The translations under genes were made by a program, and so were the position numbers. Shown in pieces: positions 10,715 to 22,900 of a stretch of DNA of 64,000 bases (its first letter is position 1; every line of letters begins with the position of its first letter). Location: positions 12,148,501-12,212,500 of the forward strand of contig NC_068973.1 in assembly GCF_016808095.1 (NCBI RefSeq), read 5' to 3'. Under the pieces are notes generated by a model. It was given only the letters and a program-made list of their open reading frames with translations, was not told the DNA's origin and did not search any database. The DNA is from Vigna angularis. Lineage: Eukaryota > Streptophyta > Magnoliopsida > Fabales > Fabaceae.

Positions 10715-12104
10715 CTTAGAAAAAAAGACTTTATATATATATATATATATATTAATTTTAATTTATGATCAAATTCACCTAGTTTTTCTTTATTTTATCA
10801 TAAAAATGCTTATAAAAACAGTTTATACAAACGTACTTACGTTTAAGCCTCACAAAACACGTTACTATGGACAACATTAAATCGCGATGACCATAGTCGT
10901 ATGTTATATGATCTTAAGTACGAATCATAACAACATTACAACTTAAGAGCTTTATAAAGGTAATAATAACATGAAATCCTTACAAATCTTGAAATCACAA
11001 TTTTCCACAAAAGTCATGGCAGCCACAAAAAGCTGCGAATATTCAACGGTCTTAGTATTTTAGGATTTAGTCACTGAATTTTAAAAAATCATAAAGACAT
11101 TGTTATTAGTCTCCAAAAATAAGGGATTAAACCAAAAGATTGGCTCCTGAATTTTGTTGTCACATCAATTTAACAAAAACAAAGTAGTGCAACCAAATCA
11201 CTATAAGATTGGCTCTAACAAGAGAACTTAGGTATATCTTGTAACCCTTTTGGAATTCAACCAATTCGTTGATGATTTGAAATTGCATGAGTCGAATTTT
11301 ATTGTATGAAAATGGTGTGTTAGTTGGAAGAAGATGAATGGTGTGGAGATGAGTAGGATTCCTCTTATGTGAAGAGTGGTTTCAACATTGGCAAACACAT
11401 TCCACCATGCTCCAAAGTGGGTTGTTTCATATATAACACACATGTTTTGAAATCTGCTATGTGAAAGAGTGAAATATTTTGAGATGTAAGAAATGATAGA
11501 GAGTGGTGAAGGATGAATAATGGGTTGTGAATGTTGTTAAGAGAAAGTAAATTTTGTTGATTGTGAAATTGATGACAATGTGATAGAAGTGTGTGTATAG
11601 TTATATTCCAACAATTGAAAGGATGCATGAATGGTTACCACATCTATTCCGTATGTGATTGCATCATTCTTATCAACTTAGTACATTTTGTTTCCTTTCA
11701 TATCTTGTTTGATTAATTATTTGAGCACGGTAAGCCAAATTGGGGAACAACTTTTGATCATAAGCAAAGGATGTCCACTCTTAAGTTGTGTACATTTGAG
11801 TGGATACTATTGTACACACAGATTGGTGAGGATGAAAATGAGTGATATCTAGTGATCGTATGGATTAATTTTAAAATGATATTGCAAACGAATTTGTGAG
11901 ATTAACCACTACATGCATTTCGTTGGTTAGAAAGGATTTGATGGATTTTTAAATGTTTTTACCATATTATTTCTGCATTTTACGATAACTTTGTGACTTA
12001 CCATTTGTGGTGTTTGTGAATTGGGGATTAGTTTTTCCCCTTGCTATATCTATCACATGACCTAACATTTATTATGTCTTGAACACACCAGATAATAATA
12101 ATAT
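9313..12104. other. AT-rich intergenic stretch with (TA) microsatellites
   Basis: No gene is supported. Two alternating AT tracts (about 10682-10711 and 10733-10752) flank a short A-rich segment. Open frames at 11228-11628 (-) lack family resemblance and start context. Confidence 0.45.
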
Positions 12105-12113
12105 TAATAATAA

Positions 12114-13091
12114 GGTTTAATACATCATTTAGGGGTTTGGTTCAAAGTAATGCTACCTTTTAAAAAAGTTCAGTAAGACTCCATATTTCGTTAAAAAATG
12201 TTCAATCCAGTCCTTTCCGCTCATGTCGTTAAAAACATAACGGTGCAAATGTCACATCATCATCATCATCTCCAGACAAACCCTAATTTCTCTCCAAGAA
12301 ACCCTAGCCGCTGCACCATCCAACGTCGTCACCACCATCCTCGCCGGCAGCCGTCGTCTCCAACACATCATGCGCCACCACCAAAGCGTCTTCTCCCTTC
12401 TGTTGCACCTCCATCACCTTCGCATCTCACCGTCATTCTCGCGCCACCACCCAACGCGATCTCTTGCTATGCCGCGACCACCAATCTTCACCATTTTCAC
12501 CCTCGCACCAGCCAAATCGTCATCGCGCCAGCAGCATTGCCGTCCAATCTCCACCACAGAATCATCCACCACTAACCACCAGCAAAATCGCTAGCTACTG
12601 CAGATCGCGAATCGCCACTCTTTTCCACCACTAATCGCACCGCTGCTTGCCTCCACCTACAACCACAATCAGACCTGCAAGCAAACCGTGGAGACCTAGG
12701 GTTTCTCGCGTTCTCGTCGCATAGCTTTGGTGGTGGCGTGTGATGCGTTGGAGAGGACGGCTGCCGGCGAGGATGGCGGTGACGACGCTGGATGGTGCGG
12801 CGACTAAGGTTTCTTGGAGAGAAATTAGGGTTGGTATGGAGATGGTGATGATGACATGGCAGAAACGTTTTTTTTAAAATTAAAAAATCATTTAAGTCCA
12901 CCTATTAACGTGTGCCACGTGCTTATGAGATGCCACGGTGGCATTTGCACCGTTATGTTTTTAACGGCGTGAGCAAAAAGGACCAGATTGACATTTTTTA
13001 ACAAAATATGGGGTCTTACTGAACTTTTTTAAAAGATAGGATTACTTTGAACCAAACACATAAAAGTAGTGACCAAATGATGTATTAAACC
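12114..13091. mobile_element. Fold-back MULE with very long inverted arms
   Basis: It begins GGTTTAATACATCATTT and ends AAATGATGTATTAAACC. It is flanked on both sides by TAATAATAA (12105-12113 and 13092-13100), a 9-bp target duplication, although in low-complexity sequence. The inverted similarity continues well beyond the ends: 12114-12400 pairs with about 12720-13091. This includes coding-like arms, so the minus-strand frame near 12700-12850 and the plus-strand frame near 12260-12400 encode nearly the same text (PNFSPRN, TIQRRH, HPRRQPSSPTHH). Only some 300 bp in the centre is unique. No transposase is present. The arms could fold into a long hairpin. Confidence 0.8.
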
Positions 13092-13098
13092 TAATAAT

Positions 13099-13106
<8 letters not shown>

Positions 13107-13132
<26 letters not shown>
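13107..13132. repeat. (AT)n microsatellite
   Basis: About 13 AT dinucleotides just outside the fold-back MULE, next to AAT trinucleotide-rich sequence. Confidence 0.9.
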
Positions 13133-13138
<6 letters not shown>

Positions 13139-13789
13139 AATAATAAATAATAACAATAATATTAATAAATAATAATAATAATAATATATTAACTTTTATC
13201 AAAAGGATAAAATAGTAATATTATATTTTAATCTATTAAAACTTTTTTTTACCTATCATATAAATATAATCACTCACATAGTCTTACAAACTTCACTTTC
13301 AAATCTACTTATTTTCATTTTTAAATCTCTTAAAAAAAACACCACAAATCTATCCACTCAAATTCATCCAAATTCATTTATACACTCTTCTTGAGTAGTG
13401 TATATTGGATTTCAAAGTCAAATTCCATCAGCAATACCATCTACTTTAAGTTGTTCTCCTACAAAAATTCATTGCTGCAATAAAAGTTTTAAATTATGTG
13501 GTTAGTTTGGATGATGAAATGACTTTCAAATAAGCATTGTTGCCATTTTTCAACTACAAATAAGCCTTGCATGATAGCAAACATTCCATTCTTAGGTCAC
13601 AAAAGTATCATACATTGAAGAAGAAAAAGGAGTGTATGGCATTGCTTTGTTAAATCATGAGGGATGAATTGTTCTTAAAGCTCTTTCAGAAAAGAATCAC
13701 TTTATTTTTTTTTCAATTGTTTTAGTTTGAAGGCCATGTATTTACTTTCATAATCCAATCGATACAAAAATTGAAAAACAATACAAAGG

Positions 13790-14221
13790 AGAGATAAAGA
13801 AATAAAAAGATCACACAATAAATTTATACTAGTTCATATTCAACTAATCTTATATCGAGTTCTTAGTTTTTCTCTTTTGAAAACATTGTTTTCACAATGG
13901 AATAAACATTTGTACAAAGCAAAACAACAATTGCAAACATAAGACAACAATCAACTCTTGACTTACTTAAGATTATATCACTTATAAGAGGATATCAAAC
14001 CTTTATCCAATTTTGATCAATCAAGAGGATATATTCTTTATCAACTCTGGTTATAAATGTTGATTATAGTGAAAAGTATGTATGAGATTAATCCCTCTTA
14101 TGTTAAATATATACATAGGTCCTCTGTTTATAATAAAAGAAATATCGACTAAACTCAAAATATAAATAAGAAATAATAATAAACTAATTAAAGATAAAAG
14201 ATAAAGATAACATATCTAACA
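13790..14221 (-). mobile_element. Copia 3' LTR remnant
   Basis: On the minus strand a polypurine tract (TTTGAGGGAGAG) is followed directly by TGTTAGATATGTTATC at 14221, the typical tract-to-3'-LTR junction of Copia elements. The LTR runs to about 13790 and includes leader-like text; its far end is not exact. Confidence 0.6.
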
Positions 14222-14224
14222 CTC

Positions 14225-14570
14225 TCCCTCAAACTTGTGCATACAAATCGAATATATCAAGCTTATTACTAATATAATCGATAAAGACTTAGTGAAAATG
14301 TCTGTTTTTGCACTCGAGTGACACCAAATTATTAATGATTTGTGAAGGTGACATAGAAGACGAAATATCAACCCAGAAGACTCTCCTTGAGCAACAAATT
14401 TGGAAGGTTGCTCCATGTAAATCTCGTATTGCAAATCGCCATTAAGGATTGCATTCTTGACATCTAGGGGATAAAGAAGTCATTGTTGAAGAGCCACCAC
14501 AATTATAATTAAATTAACAAAAGTCATCTTTACTAGGGACAAAAAGTATATATGGACGGGTCAAACACAA
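14225..14570 (-). pseudogene. Copia reverse transcriptase fragment joined to RNase H tail by deletion
   Basis: Minus-strand translation shows LDVKNAILNGDL, YMEQPSKFVAQGESSGL and a following RSLYG-like region, the N-terminal palm part of Copia reverse transcriptase. A short DIFTKSLS block then follows, which belongs to the extreme C-terminus of RNase H. The YVDD catalytic region and most of RNase H are missing, and there is an in-frame stop upstream of the LDVKNA motif. The polypurine tract and 3' LTR follow at once, so this is the deleted 3' end of one element. Confidence 0.75.
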
Positions 14571-15730
14571 TGGTAACAAAAGGGAGGTCAGAAGAGATAG
14601 CAGCAGAAGAAGCCATGGATTAACAAGAGAGAGAAACCTTAAAAATCTAAGATTCTTCAATCAAAGCACCTGAAAAAGAAAAAAAAAACAATATCACAAC
14701 AGTATCAATGCGGAAGGAGTGAAACAAAGTGTGAAAGACGATTGAAAGGAGTGAAGGAACACCATGATAGGGCCTCTTGACGCAGGAGTGAAGGAACAAC
14801 CATATGCCTCTTCAAAAGCCTTTGACTGAAAGAGTGAGACAGTCTCTGCAAATGAAGGAACCACTATCTACCACCGTAAATGGGCATGGTCTTCAAAACG
14901 ACATTGGGAGAGGAGAACACATATGCAAATGATGTTGCTAGAATAGAATGAAGGCCATCGGAAATTGTCAAGAAGAAGGAATAGAGGAGAGGAAATGATT
15001 TGCTCTGAAAATCAATTTGGGGAAGGAATACTCCAAATTTTGATCTTATTTCATCGAGAACATTATCGATGGTCCCAAATCCATCGGTAAATTATATCAC
15101 CATTGCATTACTGATGGATATATCTACCGGTAAAAGAATAAGTGAAGTCCTCTGATAAAAGAATCAATGCAGTTTATCGGTAATTCCGTTGGTAAATCAT
15201 GCTTACTGGTAAATCCAAGGCCATTGGTAATTTTCTGCTAGTAATTAACATTTTTATTGTAGTGAATGTTATAAATTTTTGTTGGTAAGGACTTGGTTAA
15301 TAAAATTATATGGTGTAATTGAATATTTTTAGTAATCCATCCGTAAAAAGGATGCTAAAATTTCATCAAATCTGATGAGATATATCTTATTAAATCCAGG
15401 TTATAGGGACGCTTGGGATGAAGGAGGATAAAGATGAGAAAATTGAGAATGAGAAAGAAACATAGGAGTACAAAGAAAAAAAGCAAGAATAATAACCAAA
15501 TCACAATAATTACCTATCAATAACTATCAATGGATAAATACTCGTGTGATCTTAGTAATTATCAGTGGATATCTCCTAGTTGTCGGTAAAATTGACCGAC
15601 AAACATTTTATCGACAACCATCAATAATTTCATGAAAGATTTTATGAAAGATATAAACGAAGGTTTTGAGTTGTTTTATGGGTAGAACTTGGATAAAGTT
15701 GTTTATATGTGGTGTTACATGTTACGAGAG
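14571..15730. other. Intergenic, no supported gene
   Basis: AG-rich and repetitive short motifs (for example TATCGGTAA near 15180-15240). No open frame with recognisable content. Confidence 0.4.
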
Positions 15731-15832
15731 ATTACTCAACCTTACAAAATTAACTTGTAAGGTGTGATTTACGTCTATTTATATTATAAATTATTTCATT
15801 ATAAAGTAACTGATGACATTACTCTAATACTA

Positions 15833-16201
15833 TGTTAAGAAGTGTACTTTAAATTTAACTTTACAAAATTTACTTGTAAGATAAGGTTTGTATCAATTAT
15901 ATACTAAAAATTAACCTTATTTTTAATTGATATGAGACTTTTAACACATCCTCTCATGTCGAGGCATATAGGTCTCAAGCGTGAGACTAAATATTAATAG
16001 ATAGTTTAATAACGGGTGGAACAATATATTCAACAAACAACAAACTTTGATAGAATAGACTCTAACTCATGTTATGATACAATGTTAAGAAGTAAATTTT
16101 AAATATAACTCAAGCTTAAAAATTTAACTTGTAAGATGATGCTTACACCCACTTATATACTATAAATTCATCTTATTTCTAGTTAATGGTAGATTTCAAC
16201 A
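15833..16201 (-). mobile_element. TRIM retrotransposon copy, minus orientation
   Basis: Two related LTRs of about 115 bp in the minus orientation (16083-16201 as 5' LTR and 15833-15946 as 3' LTR) enclose a short non-coding centre. Next to the 5' LTR, on the minus strand, is a decayed initiator-methionine-tRNA primer site (TGTATCATAACATG against the usual TGGTATCAGAGC). Next to the 3' LTR is a purine-rich tract. It encodes nothing, as expected for a terminal-repeat retrotransposon in miniature. A more diverged third LTR-like block at about 15735-15800 suggests a tandem LTR array. Confidence 0.75.
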
Positions 16202-16979
16202 CATTTCAATTCTTATTTTGACAGTAGTAGATTTCAACTCTAATTGGAAATATCAAGAATTATAGCTAAATTTGGTCCACGCATTCCTTCTACTTCTACA
16301 CGTATTCTTGATTGTAAGACATATTGGAGAAAACGTGTGGATAGGAAACAAGTATCTATCTCACTGTTACAGCACAATGTATGCAGTATCAAAGGTGGGT
16401 GAGAAAAATGAATGTGGACAACTTAAACTTGATCAACTCATTGTCAAATTGAGTGACAAGTGGTGGTGAAAACAAGAATGAGATAAGCCAACCAAGTCTT
16501 GCTGAATGAGAGCACAACACCCAAAAGACAGTTTTTATTCAACAAGTTTTGTGCCTAACTTCCTTTGAAGTTGACAGATGGGATGAAGGACTTTGTCGAA
16601 GGACAGCATAACGACAAGAGCTATCCTTTCCGTTCAACTGTGTTTATTCAATTCTTTGGAAGACACGTCAACTTTTCACATACAAATTTTCTCTTGTTTG
16701 TCAATGTTAGAAATCAAGTTTGAGTCTAATGTTCAAGTTGAATATAAATGAGAAAATTAAACAATATATCAGAATATACAAGAAAAAATAAATTTATTAT
16801 TTTAAGGTTTTTGGTGAAGATGGTACGAGGCTATCCATGGTAGATACTGTCCCGAAGTGATTGGGTGCTATACATTGTGAAAACAACAGCATATAGCCAT
16901 ATATTACATCTTTCAAATGGAAAAAGAGAAAACTATACGATAACTATGGAAAAATAATAATTATTATCAGAAGTAGGTT
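16202..16979. other. Intergenic region 3' of the LRR receptor gene
   Basis: AT-rich. It probably includes the 3' UTR of the minus-strand receptor gene ending at 16980. A 65-codon frame at 16272-16469 is not recognisable. Confidence 0.4.
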
Positions 16980-19865
16980 TTATCTAACCAAGGTATTTTC
17001 CCTGGCTGCTGCATCAATTTTGAGATTACAAATGCAAGGTGTAGCAGAAATTTGTATATCTGGTGAAGAAAACAGCTCAGGGGAATTCATGTTCCAGTAC
17101 TCTCCATTTCTTGTCTTCTGCTCAACCATGCCACCATCTTCACTTGAAACAGCTACCTTTTTCCAGTTGCACCAGATTCTCAACATTATATACAATAATA
17201 CTAAGCATATCAGAGTTGAAGTAAGGACAATGGCTACTATGATTGCTGCTACTTGTGAGTTTGACAGCTTCATTCTCGTAGCTTCTGAGCATAATGCTAG
17301 TGGAGGGCCACACAAGTGGTCATTATTCAGAAAAGAGCTTAGTGGGAACCCTGAAAAGGTTGATGGAATGAGGCCATGAAGATGGTTATTTGAGAGATTT
17401 AGCACATGAAGGCTGGTAAGTTGACCAAGTGAAGGAGGAACTTGTCCTTGAAGATGGTTAAAAGAAAGATCAAGTCTTTCTAGCTTCATGAGATTTCCCA
17501 GAGATGACGGAATCTCACCAGAAAAGAGGTTTCTACTGAGGTCCAATATGACTTGCAACTCAGTGACTGCTCCTAGTCCAACTGGTATAATACCTGAGAG
17601 GAAGTTCTCCGAGAGCCTTAGCTCATACAGCTTAGAGCATTGCTGAATTGTTGATGGAATGTGGCCAGAGAGACTATTCCTTTGCAAGTTGAAGACGTTG
17701 AGTGAAGTAAGGTTTCCAATCTCTAGAGGGATTTCTCCAGAGAGATTGTTGTGATGGAGAGAAAGCTTAAGCAACTTTGAGCAGCCTCCAAGCTCAGCAG
17801 GAACTCTTCCATGGAAGTTGTTGAATGAGAGATCCAGCTCACCAAGTTCTTGCAAGCTTCCTAACCACGGCAACATTTGGCCACTCAATCTGTTATTGTT
17901 CAGTAGAAGGTGTTCAATTTTCTTGCAGTTGGAGAGTTGAGGTGGCACATGTCCTGTTAAGTTGTTGAATGATAAATCAAGGAAGTTTAGCTTAGTGAGG
18001 TGGCCAAGTTCAGAAGGAATGGTTCCTGTGAGATAATTGTTTGCAAGTCTGAGACGGGTGAGATCTCCAGAGTTGGCTAGAATAGAAGGGATGGAACCTG
18101 AGAAGCTGTTGTTTGTCAAGTCCAAAACAGTGAGAGAATTTGAACCAGTCAGAGGAAAGATACTACCTCTGAACTTGTTATTGGAAAAATTTATGATTTT
18201 AAGGTTTCTAAGAAGAGAGAGGGAATCAGGTAGTGGTCCATCAAAGTTGTTGTTGTAAAGGGTAATGGTACTAAGTTGTGAAAGGTAACTGAATGTGGGG
18301 GGTATGGAACCTGACAACTTGTTATCTGCTAATGCCAATAACTGAAGCCTTTTACAGTACCCCATGCTTGGTGGGATTGGACCTGACAGATCATTTTGCC
18401 TTAAATGGAGAACAGTTAGATCCTTTAGCTTACCTATAGTCTCTGGAATGGGGCCATAAAAATGGTTTCCAAAGAAGTCAATTCCAGTTAAGCTTGTGCA
18501 GTTTGTTAACTCTCTTGGAATAGGTCCAGACATCTGGTTATCATAGAGGTAAATGGTGTTCAACCTCTTTAGCCTTCCAATCTCAACTGGGATTTTTCCT
18601 GTGAAAGAGTTTCCAAACAAGAAAAGACTTCTCAAGCTACTGATATTTCCAATTACTGGAGGTAGAGATCCAATGAAGCTGTTGTTGTTGAGCATAAGAT
18701 CTGTGAGGTTCTGTAGTTTGTCCAGGTTGGATGGAAGCTCACCTTCAAAACTGTTGTCAGAAAGGTCAACCTGTTGGATTGAGGAGCAGTTGAGTATCCC
18801 CAAGGGAAATCCTCCAGAAAGCTTATTCCTAGCCAAGAACAGTTGCTGAAGTTTAGAACCTCTGAGGCAGAAGTTATATGGAATACCTGTTAAAGCATTA
18901 TCAGACAGAACCATAGTTTCAAGATTCTGTAAGTTGACATTAAGGAGAGTCAGTGATCCAGAAAGGTTGTTTCTGGATAAGTCAAGTTTCTGTAGCTGGC
19001 TCAAACTGTTAAGCTCTGAAGGAATTTCACCATTTAGTTTGTTTCCAAGCAAATTGAGGTATGTCAAATTGGAGAGAAGACCCAAAGAGGTAGGAATTGA
19101 TCCAGATAGAGTGTTATTAGCCAGGTTCAAAATTCTCAATGATTTAAGAGACCCAATTGAGGAGGGTATTTCTCCTTCAAGCATGTTGTTTGATGCTGCA
19201 AAATTCTGGAGCTCTTGACAGCCTTGAATCTCTTTAGGTATGAATCCGCTAAGATTGTTCATTTGTAAATCAAGAGACACAAGATGCTTCAAGTTACCAA
19301 CCTCAACAGGTATGCTTCCAGTTAAGTTGCAGTTGGCTACACCCAACACTGTCAACTCACTCAAGTTGCCAATGCTAAGTGGGATTTCATCTGCCAAACT
19401 GTTATCTCCTAGTCTAAGAACTTGCAACTTACTCAAATTACCTATCTCTTCAGGAATATTGCTGGAGAGATAATTTGAGTACAGAAGCAGTATTCTTAGA
19501 TTTTGAAGCTGCCCAAGTTCAGAAGGGATGGAGCCTGTGAGGTTATTTGAAGACAAATCAAGTGCTTGAAGAGAAATTAGGTGACTGAACTCACCTGGAA
19601 TGGAAGCTGATATTCCTGAGCCAGACAAATTAAGGCCTACCACATGTGCCTCATCAACATCACATGTTATTCCATTCCAGCTACAAAAATGAGTAGTTGG
19701 AGACCAGTTTCTCAGGGCTCCTGATGGATCAACCAGTTCTGATTTAATCTTTAGAAGCCAGTAGGATTCTGCTGTGTTGTCTCCTAGAGTTACAACAACA
19801 GCAATGGTTAGTGGTAGAATAAAATGGCACATGCAAATGGAACCCATGGCTGAACGTGCGATCAT
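16980..19865 (-). CDS. LRR receptor-like protein with GSO1/GSO2-type ectodomain, no kinase domain
   Basis: A single uninterrupted frame encodes 961 residues. An N-terminal hydrophobic segment (residues about 7-30) looks like a signal peptide. A cysteine-pair LRR cap follows (ALRNWSPTTHFCSWNGITCD), then about 30 plant extracellular LRRs of the LxxLxLxxNxLxGxIP type filling residues about 75-845, and a second cysteine pair (HLCGPPLALC). One membrane span lies at about residues 872-895 (VAAIIVAIVLTSTLICLVLL). The repeat phrasing (for example FGNHF, LHLRQNDLSGPIPPS, LLALADNKLSG) resembles GSO1/GSO2, which perceive peptide ligands in embryo and root barrier formation. Those proteins have a roughly 300-residue kinase, whereas this one ends with a tail of about 63 residues and TAA. 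It may be a receptor-like protein, a decoy, or a truncated kinase. Two in-frame ATGs (codons 1 and 7) are possible starts. Confidence 0.92.
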   Translation of the reverse strand: MIARSAMGSICMCHFILPLTIAVVVTLGDNTAESYWLLKIKSELVDPSGALRNWSPTTHFCSWNGITCDVDEAHVVGLNLSGSGISASIPGEFSHLISLQALDLSSNNLTGSIPSELGQLQNLRILLLYSNYLSSNIPEEIGNLSKLQVLRLGDNSLADEIPLSIGNLSELTVLGVANCNLTGSIPVEVGNLKHLVSLDLQMNNLSGFIPKEIQGCQELQNFAASNNMLEGEIPSSIGSLKSLRILNLANNTLSGSIPTSLGLLSNLTYLNLLGNKLNGEIPSELNSLSQLQKLDLSRNNLSGSLTLLNVNLQNLETMVLSDNALTGIPYNFCLRGSKLQQLFLARNKLSGGFPLGILNCSSIQQVDLSDNSFEGELPSNLDKLQNLTDLMLNNNSFIGSLPPVIGNISSLRSLFLFGNSFTGKIPVEIGRLKRLNTIYLYDNQMSGPIPRELTNCTSLTGIDFFGNHFYGPIPETIGKLKDLTVLHLRQNDLSGPIPPSMGYCKRLQLLALADNKLSGSIPPTFSYLSQLSTITLYNNNFDGPLPDSLSLLRNLKIINFSNNKFRGSIFPLTGSNSLTVLDLTNNSFSGSIPSILANSGDLTRLRLANNYLTGTIPSELGHLTKLNFLDLSFNNLTGHVPPQLSNCKKIEHLLLNNNRLSGQMLPWLGSLQELGELDLSFNNFHGRVPAELGGCSKLLKLSLHHNNLSGEIPLEIGNLTSLNVFNLQRNSLSGHIPSTIQQCSKLYELRLSENFLSGIIPVGLGAVTELQVILDLSRNLFSGEIPSSLGNLMKLERLDLSFNHLQGQVPPSLGQLTSLHVLNLSNNHLHGLIPSTFSGFPLSSFLNNDHLCGPPLALCSEATRMKLSNSQVAAIIVAIVLTSTLICLVLLYIMLRIWCNWKKVAVSSEDGGMVEQKTRNGEYWNMNSPELFSSPDIQISATPCICNLKIDAAARENTLVR

Positions 19866-19980
19866 GAACTTCCTGATAAATAACTAGACAACAGATAAAA
19901 TGGTCCAAAGGGTATGCTTTGGGGGGCTAATTCCATATAAAGGAATGGAGAAAAACGCTGAGAAAGGCCAAGTTTTGCAG

Positions 19981-19991
19981 GGTATAAATAC
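19981..19991 (-). promoter_or_regulatory. Candidate TATA box of the LRR receptor gene
   Basis: The sequence GGTATAAATAC reads TATTTATA on the minus strand, about 120 bp upstream of the ATG at 19865. A second, weaker candidate (TTTATATGG on the minus strand) is near 19935. The call rests on position and motif only. Confidence 0.35.
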
Positions 19992-22900
19992 AAGAACTAG
20001 GAAGTGATGGAAGAAATGATGAACAACAATTATACAAGTTCAAGTGCTAAGATGTAAAATCCGACTATAAATAGTTCCGATGAAGCTACTCTGCTCAATA
20101 TGGCATACGACAATCGTGCACTTACACGTGGAAAATGAAGAATTTCACATCAGAACGAAAATATTCTGCAACATTTACTTTTTAGACAACACCACAAGAA
20201 AACACATACTCTTGTTTATTAATATTTTTCTCAAACATGGATAGTGTGATGATAATAGATTTTCTTTTGGCTTTAAACGGATATTGGGTAAGCACACCTT
20301 TCTACTTTTCTCAGTTTTACCAGAGGTTTGGTAATACTGGTGTTTCTTCACCAACTCTCAGAAACAGAAAGAGCCTTTTAAGATTCTTCAAAAATATTAG
20401 AGTTTTTAAAAAAGTCAAAGCAAACTTCATAGCTTAAGAGAATCTCACAAGAATTACAAGAATTACAACGTGACTTACTAATGGTTGAAAGTACGGTCAC
20501 AACTAAAAATAAAGTCAATTTAAAAAGTACAAGTGAAAATCTCACGTAGTTTGTGTGTTACAAATCTCACGTCGACAAAAAATAAGACTAATTTAAAATT
20601 AATAAGCGAGTGTAAACGATTTTATGGAGTTAAGTTGTCAAAAGTGTAAAAGTACATGTAGGTTTATTTCTTTTACAAACAAAATTTTAAAAACTAACAA
20701 GTATCGATAAAAAAGAAAATAAAAAGAAGAGAGTAATTACAGAATATTTATCAATAAAGTTTTGTTAAGAATTATAAAATTTGAACTCATTTTTTTATTA
20801 TAAGATGCAAGTTTCATCTTGTGCAAGGGAAACTACCTTTTCCTATAGTTTCTTATATTTGTTTTGTAGTTGGTATAATTTGAAAGTAATCATGCAGAGA
20901 TAAGGGTAATGATGGTTTTTTTGTTGTTGTTTTTGGTGTTAGAGTTAAAGGGCAATAAGCTAATAAAGATATCCACTAATCCCTTAGATAAAAAGGTGAC
21001 AGAAGTGGGTCACTTTCTGTAACCTTTTGTTGATCCTGAATTTATATTCACACTGCCACTATGCAAATTCATCGAATATTCACTAAGAGAAACATAGTAT
21101 GATTTGACTTTGCAAGAGTTTTGGTGAATTGAACTTCAAAATTTGTCAACGAAACAGGTATAAAGCCATATTGACATGAGAATACTAGATGATCTTCAGG
21201 CTTCACACACGCGCACTGGTCTGGCTGGCCATTACTGTCTGCCAAGAGTGACAAAATGGTTCAAGTTTTCTCAGGTTATGCTTCCAAATCTGCATCATGA
21301 TATCTCAGAAAGTGAGTTATTCATCATGACACGCGCGAAAGTTTACCACTAGTGCAATCATATCCACACGTAAGAGCTATCATGCCTTTTTTTTTCCTAA
21401 AAGGAGAGATTTATACATACTATACTTTAACTCCATTTAAATAAAGGATTCACAATATTTTTAATCCTAGATCTTTTGAAACAATGAATATATAAATCTT
21501 GTTTTAAGGTTTACTTTTATCATTTCTATTTTATTTAAACTCATACTTACATTGTTTTCAACATATTAATTTGATGAATGCTTTGAGAAGAAATTCACTG
21601 AACAAATATACAACAACAATAAAATTTGAATTTAGTGAGATCACTTTTAACATAAAATATGAAGATAATATATTTATCTCTTTTTCTATACCCAACAAGG
21701 AAATTAATATCATTCAAAATACCATATTCGAAGTTTTACTTTAAACAAGTCCATACCATATTCAAAGTTTGGCTTTAAACAATCCATGAAAGAGTGGTTT
21801 TTTTTATTCAGAAACTGTACAATTATACAAATTGCTATTTATTAAAACCATCATGCATGTCGTTATTAAGTTTAACTTTGAATATGATCATGAAAGTGTA
21901 GTTTATACCGATGCAAAAGTTTCATATTAAAATTATTCAAGTTCTGACTTTGAAACATCAAATAATATTATATATATATATATATATATTTGTTTTTTTT
22001 AATTCATTGCTAGAATTAATTTAAATATATAACGAGAATTAATATTTTTTGTTATTCGGAAACTCTCAATGAATTATCGGTGATTAATTCCCTTCAAAGT
22101 GGAAAAATCAATGGACTAAGTTTTCTCTCTCACAGTAAACATATTCTCCGTGCACGTGGTGAAGAGTTAAATTTCTGACAACGTGCTAATCCAGTTATCA
22201 TTTACCAATTTACTGGTAAAAGAGGGATATATTATTATATTATTATTATTTATAAAATTAATTAACACAAATAATAATACGTATAAATACAGATAAACCT
22301 TTCAAATTATCGTTTGCGCATATTAGTATAACTTATAATTATATAATATTTTATCCCTTTTGTTGTAATTTTCTATATATTTTTTATCAGGGAATATTAG
22401 AATGATGTAGTTATTTTGACAAGCAAATAACCTTTCTCAATACAGAGAGAACTTTTAAAGTTGTATTTTTCACTCTTTTTAACTTTTTTATATAAAAAAC
22501 AATAATACTTATTAGGAATCTAAATGTAAGTTGAAATCTTATATTAAATAGAGGTGAAAATTTTGAACTACATATTAAACAAGCCATTTAAGATTTTAGA
22601 GAATGTGATCATAATTGAATAGGGTTGAATCTATATACCTAAATATGGGAATTATTTACTCTAATGTTCAGTGTCATTTGCTTTGTCCACGTGTGAAGCA
22701 CATATGGACAATTTTATTGAGCAATCAAGTTGCCTAAGGAGGATGCATGCGTGTTCCTTTTATCTACTTTCGTGTTAAAGATGGTGCGAAAATGAAAGAG
22801 GAAAACTATGCCAAACTATGGTCAATTCCATAATAGAGACCTTCACCTTCAATATTGAAGTTAAAAGTTGTTTAGAAAATAGAATCGTTAATGTGGACTT

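Noticed and set aside
12198..12901. Two Pro/His/Arg-rich ORFs on opposite strands as real genes
   Set aside because: They lie in the inverted arms of the fold-back MULE and encode nearly the same text because of the inverted repeat; no family was recognised.
17020..19473. Plus-strand ORFs inside the LRR gene (for example 17020-17379, 18553-18849)
   Set aside because: They are antisense shadows of the 961-codon receptor frame.
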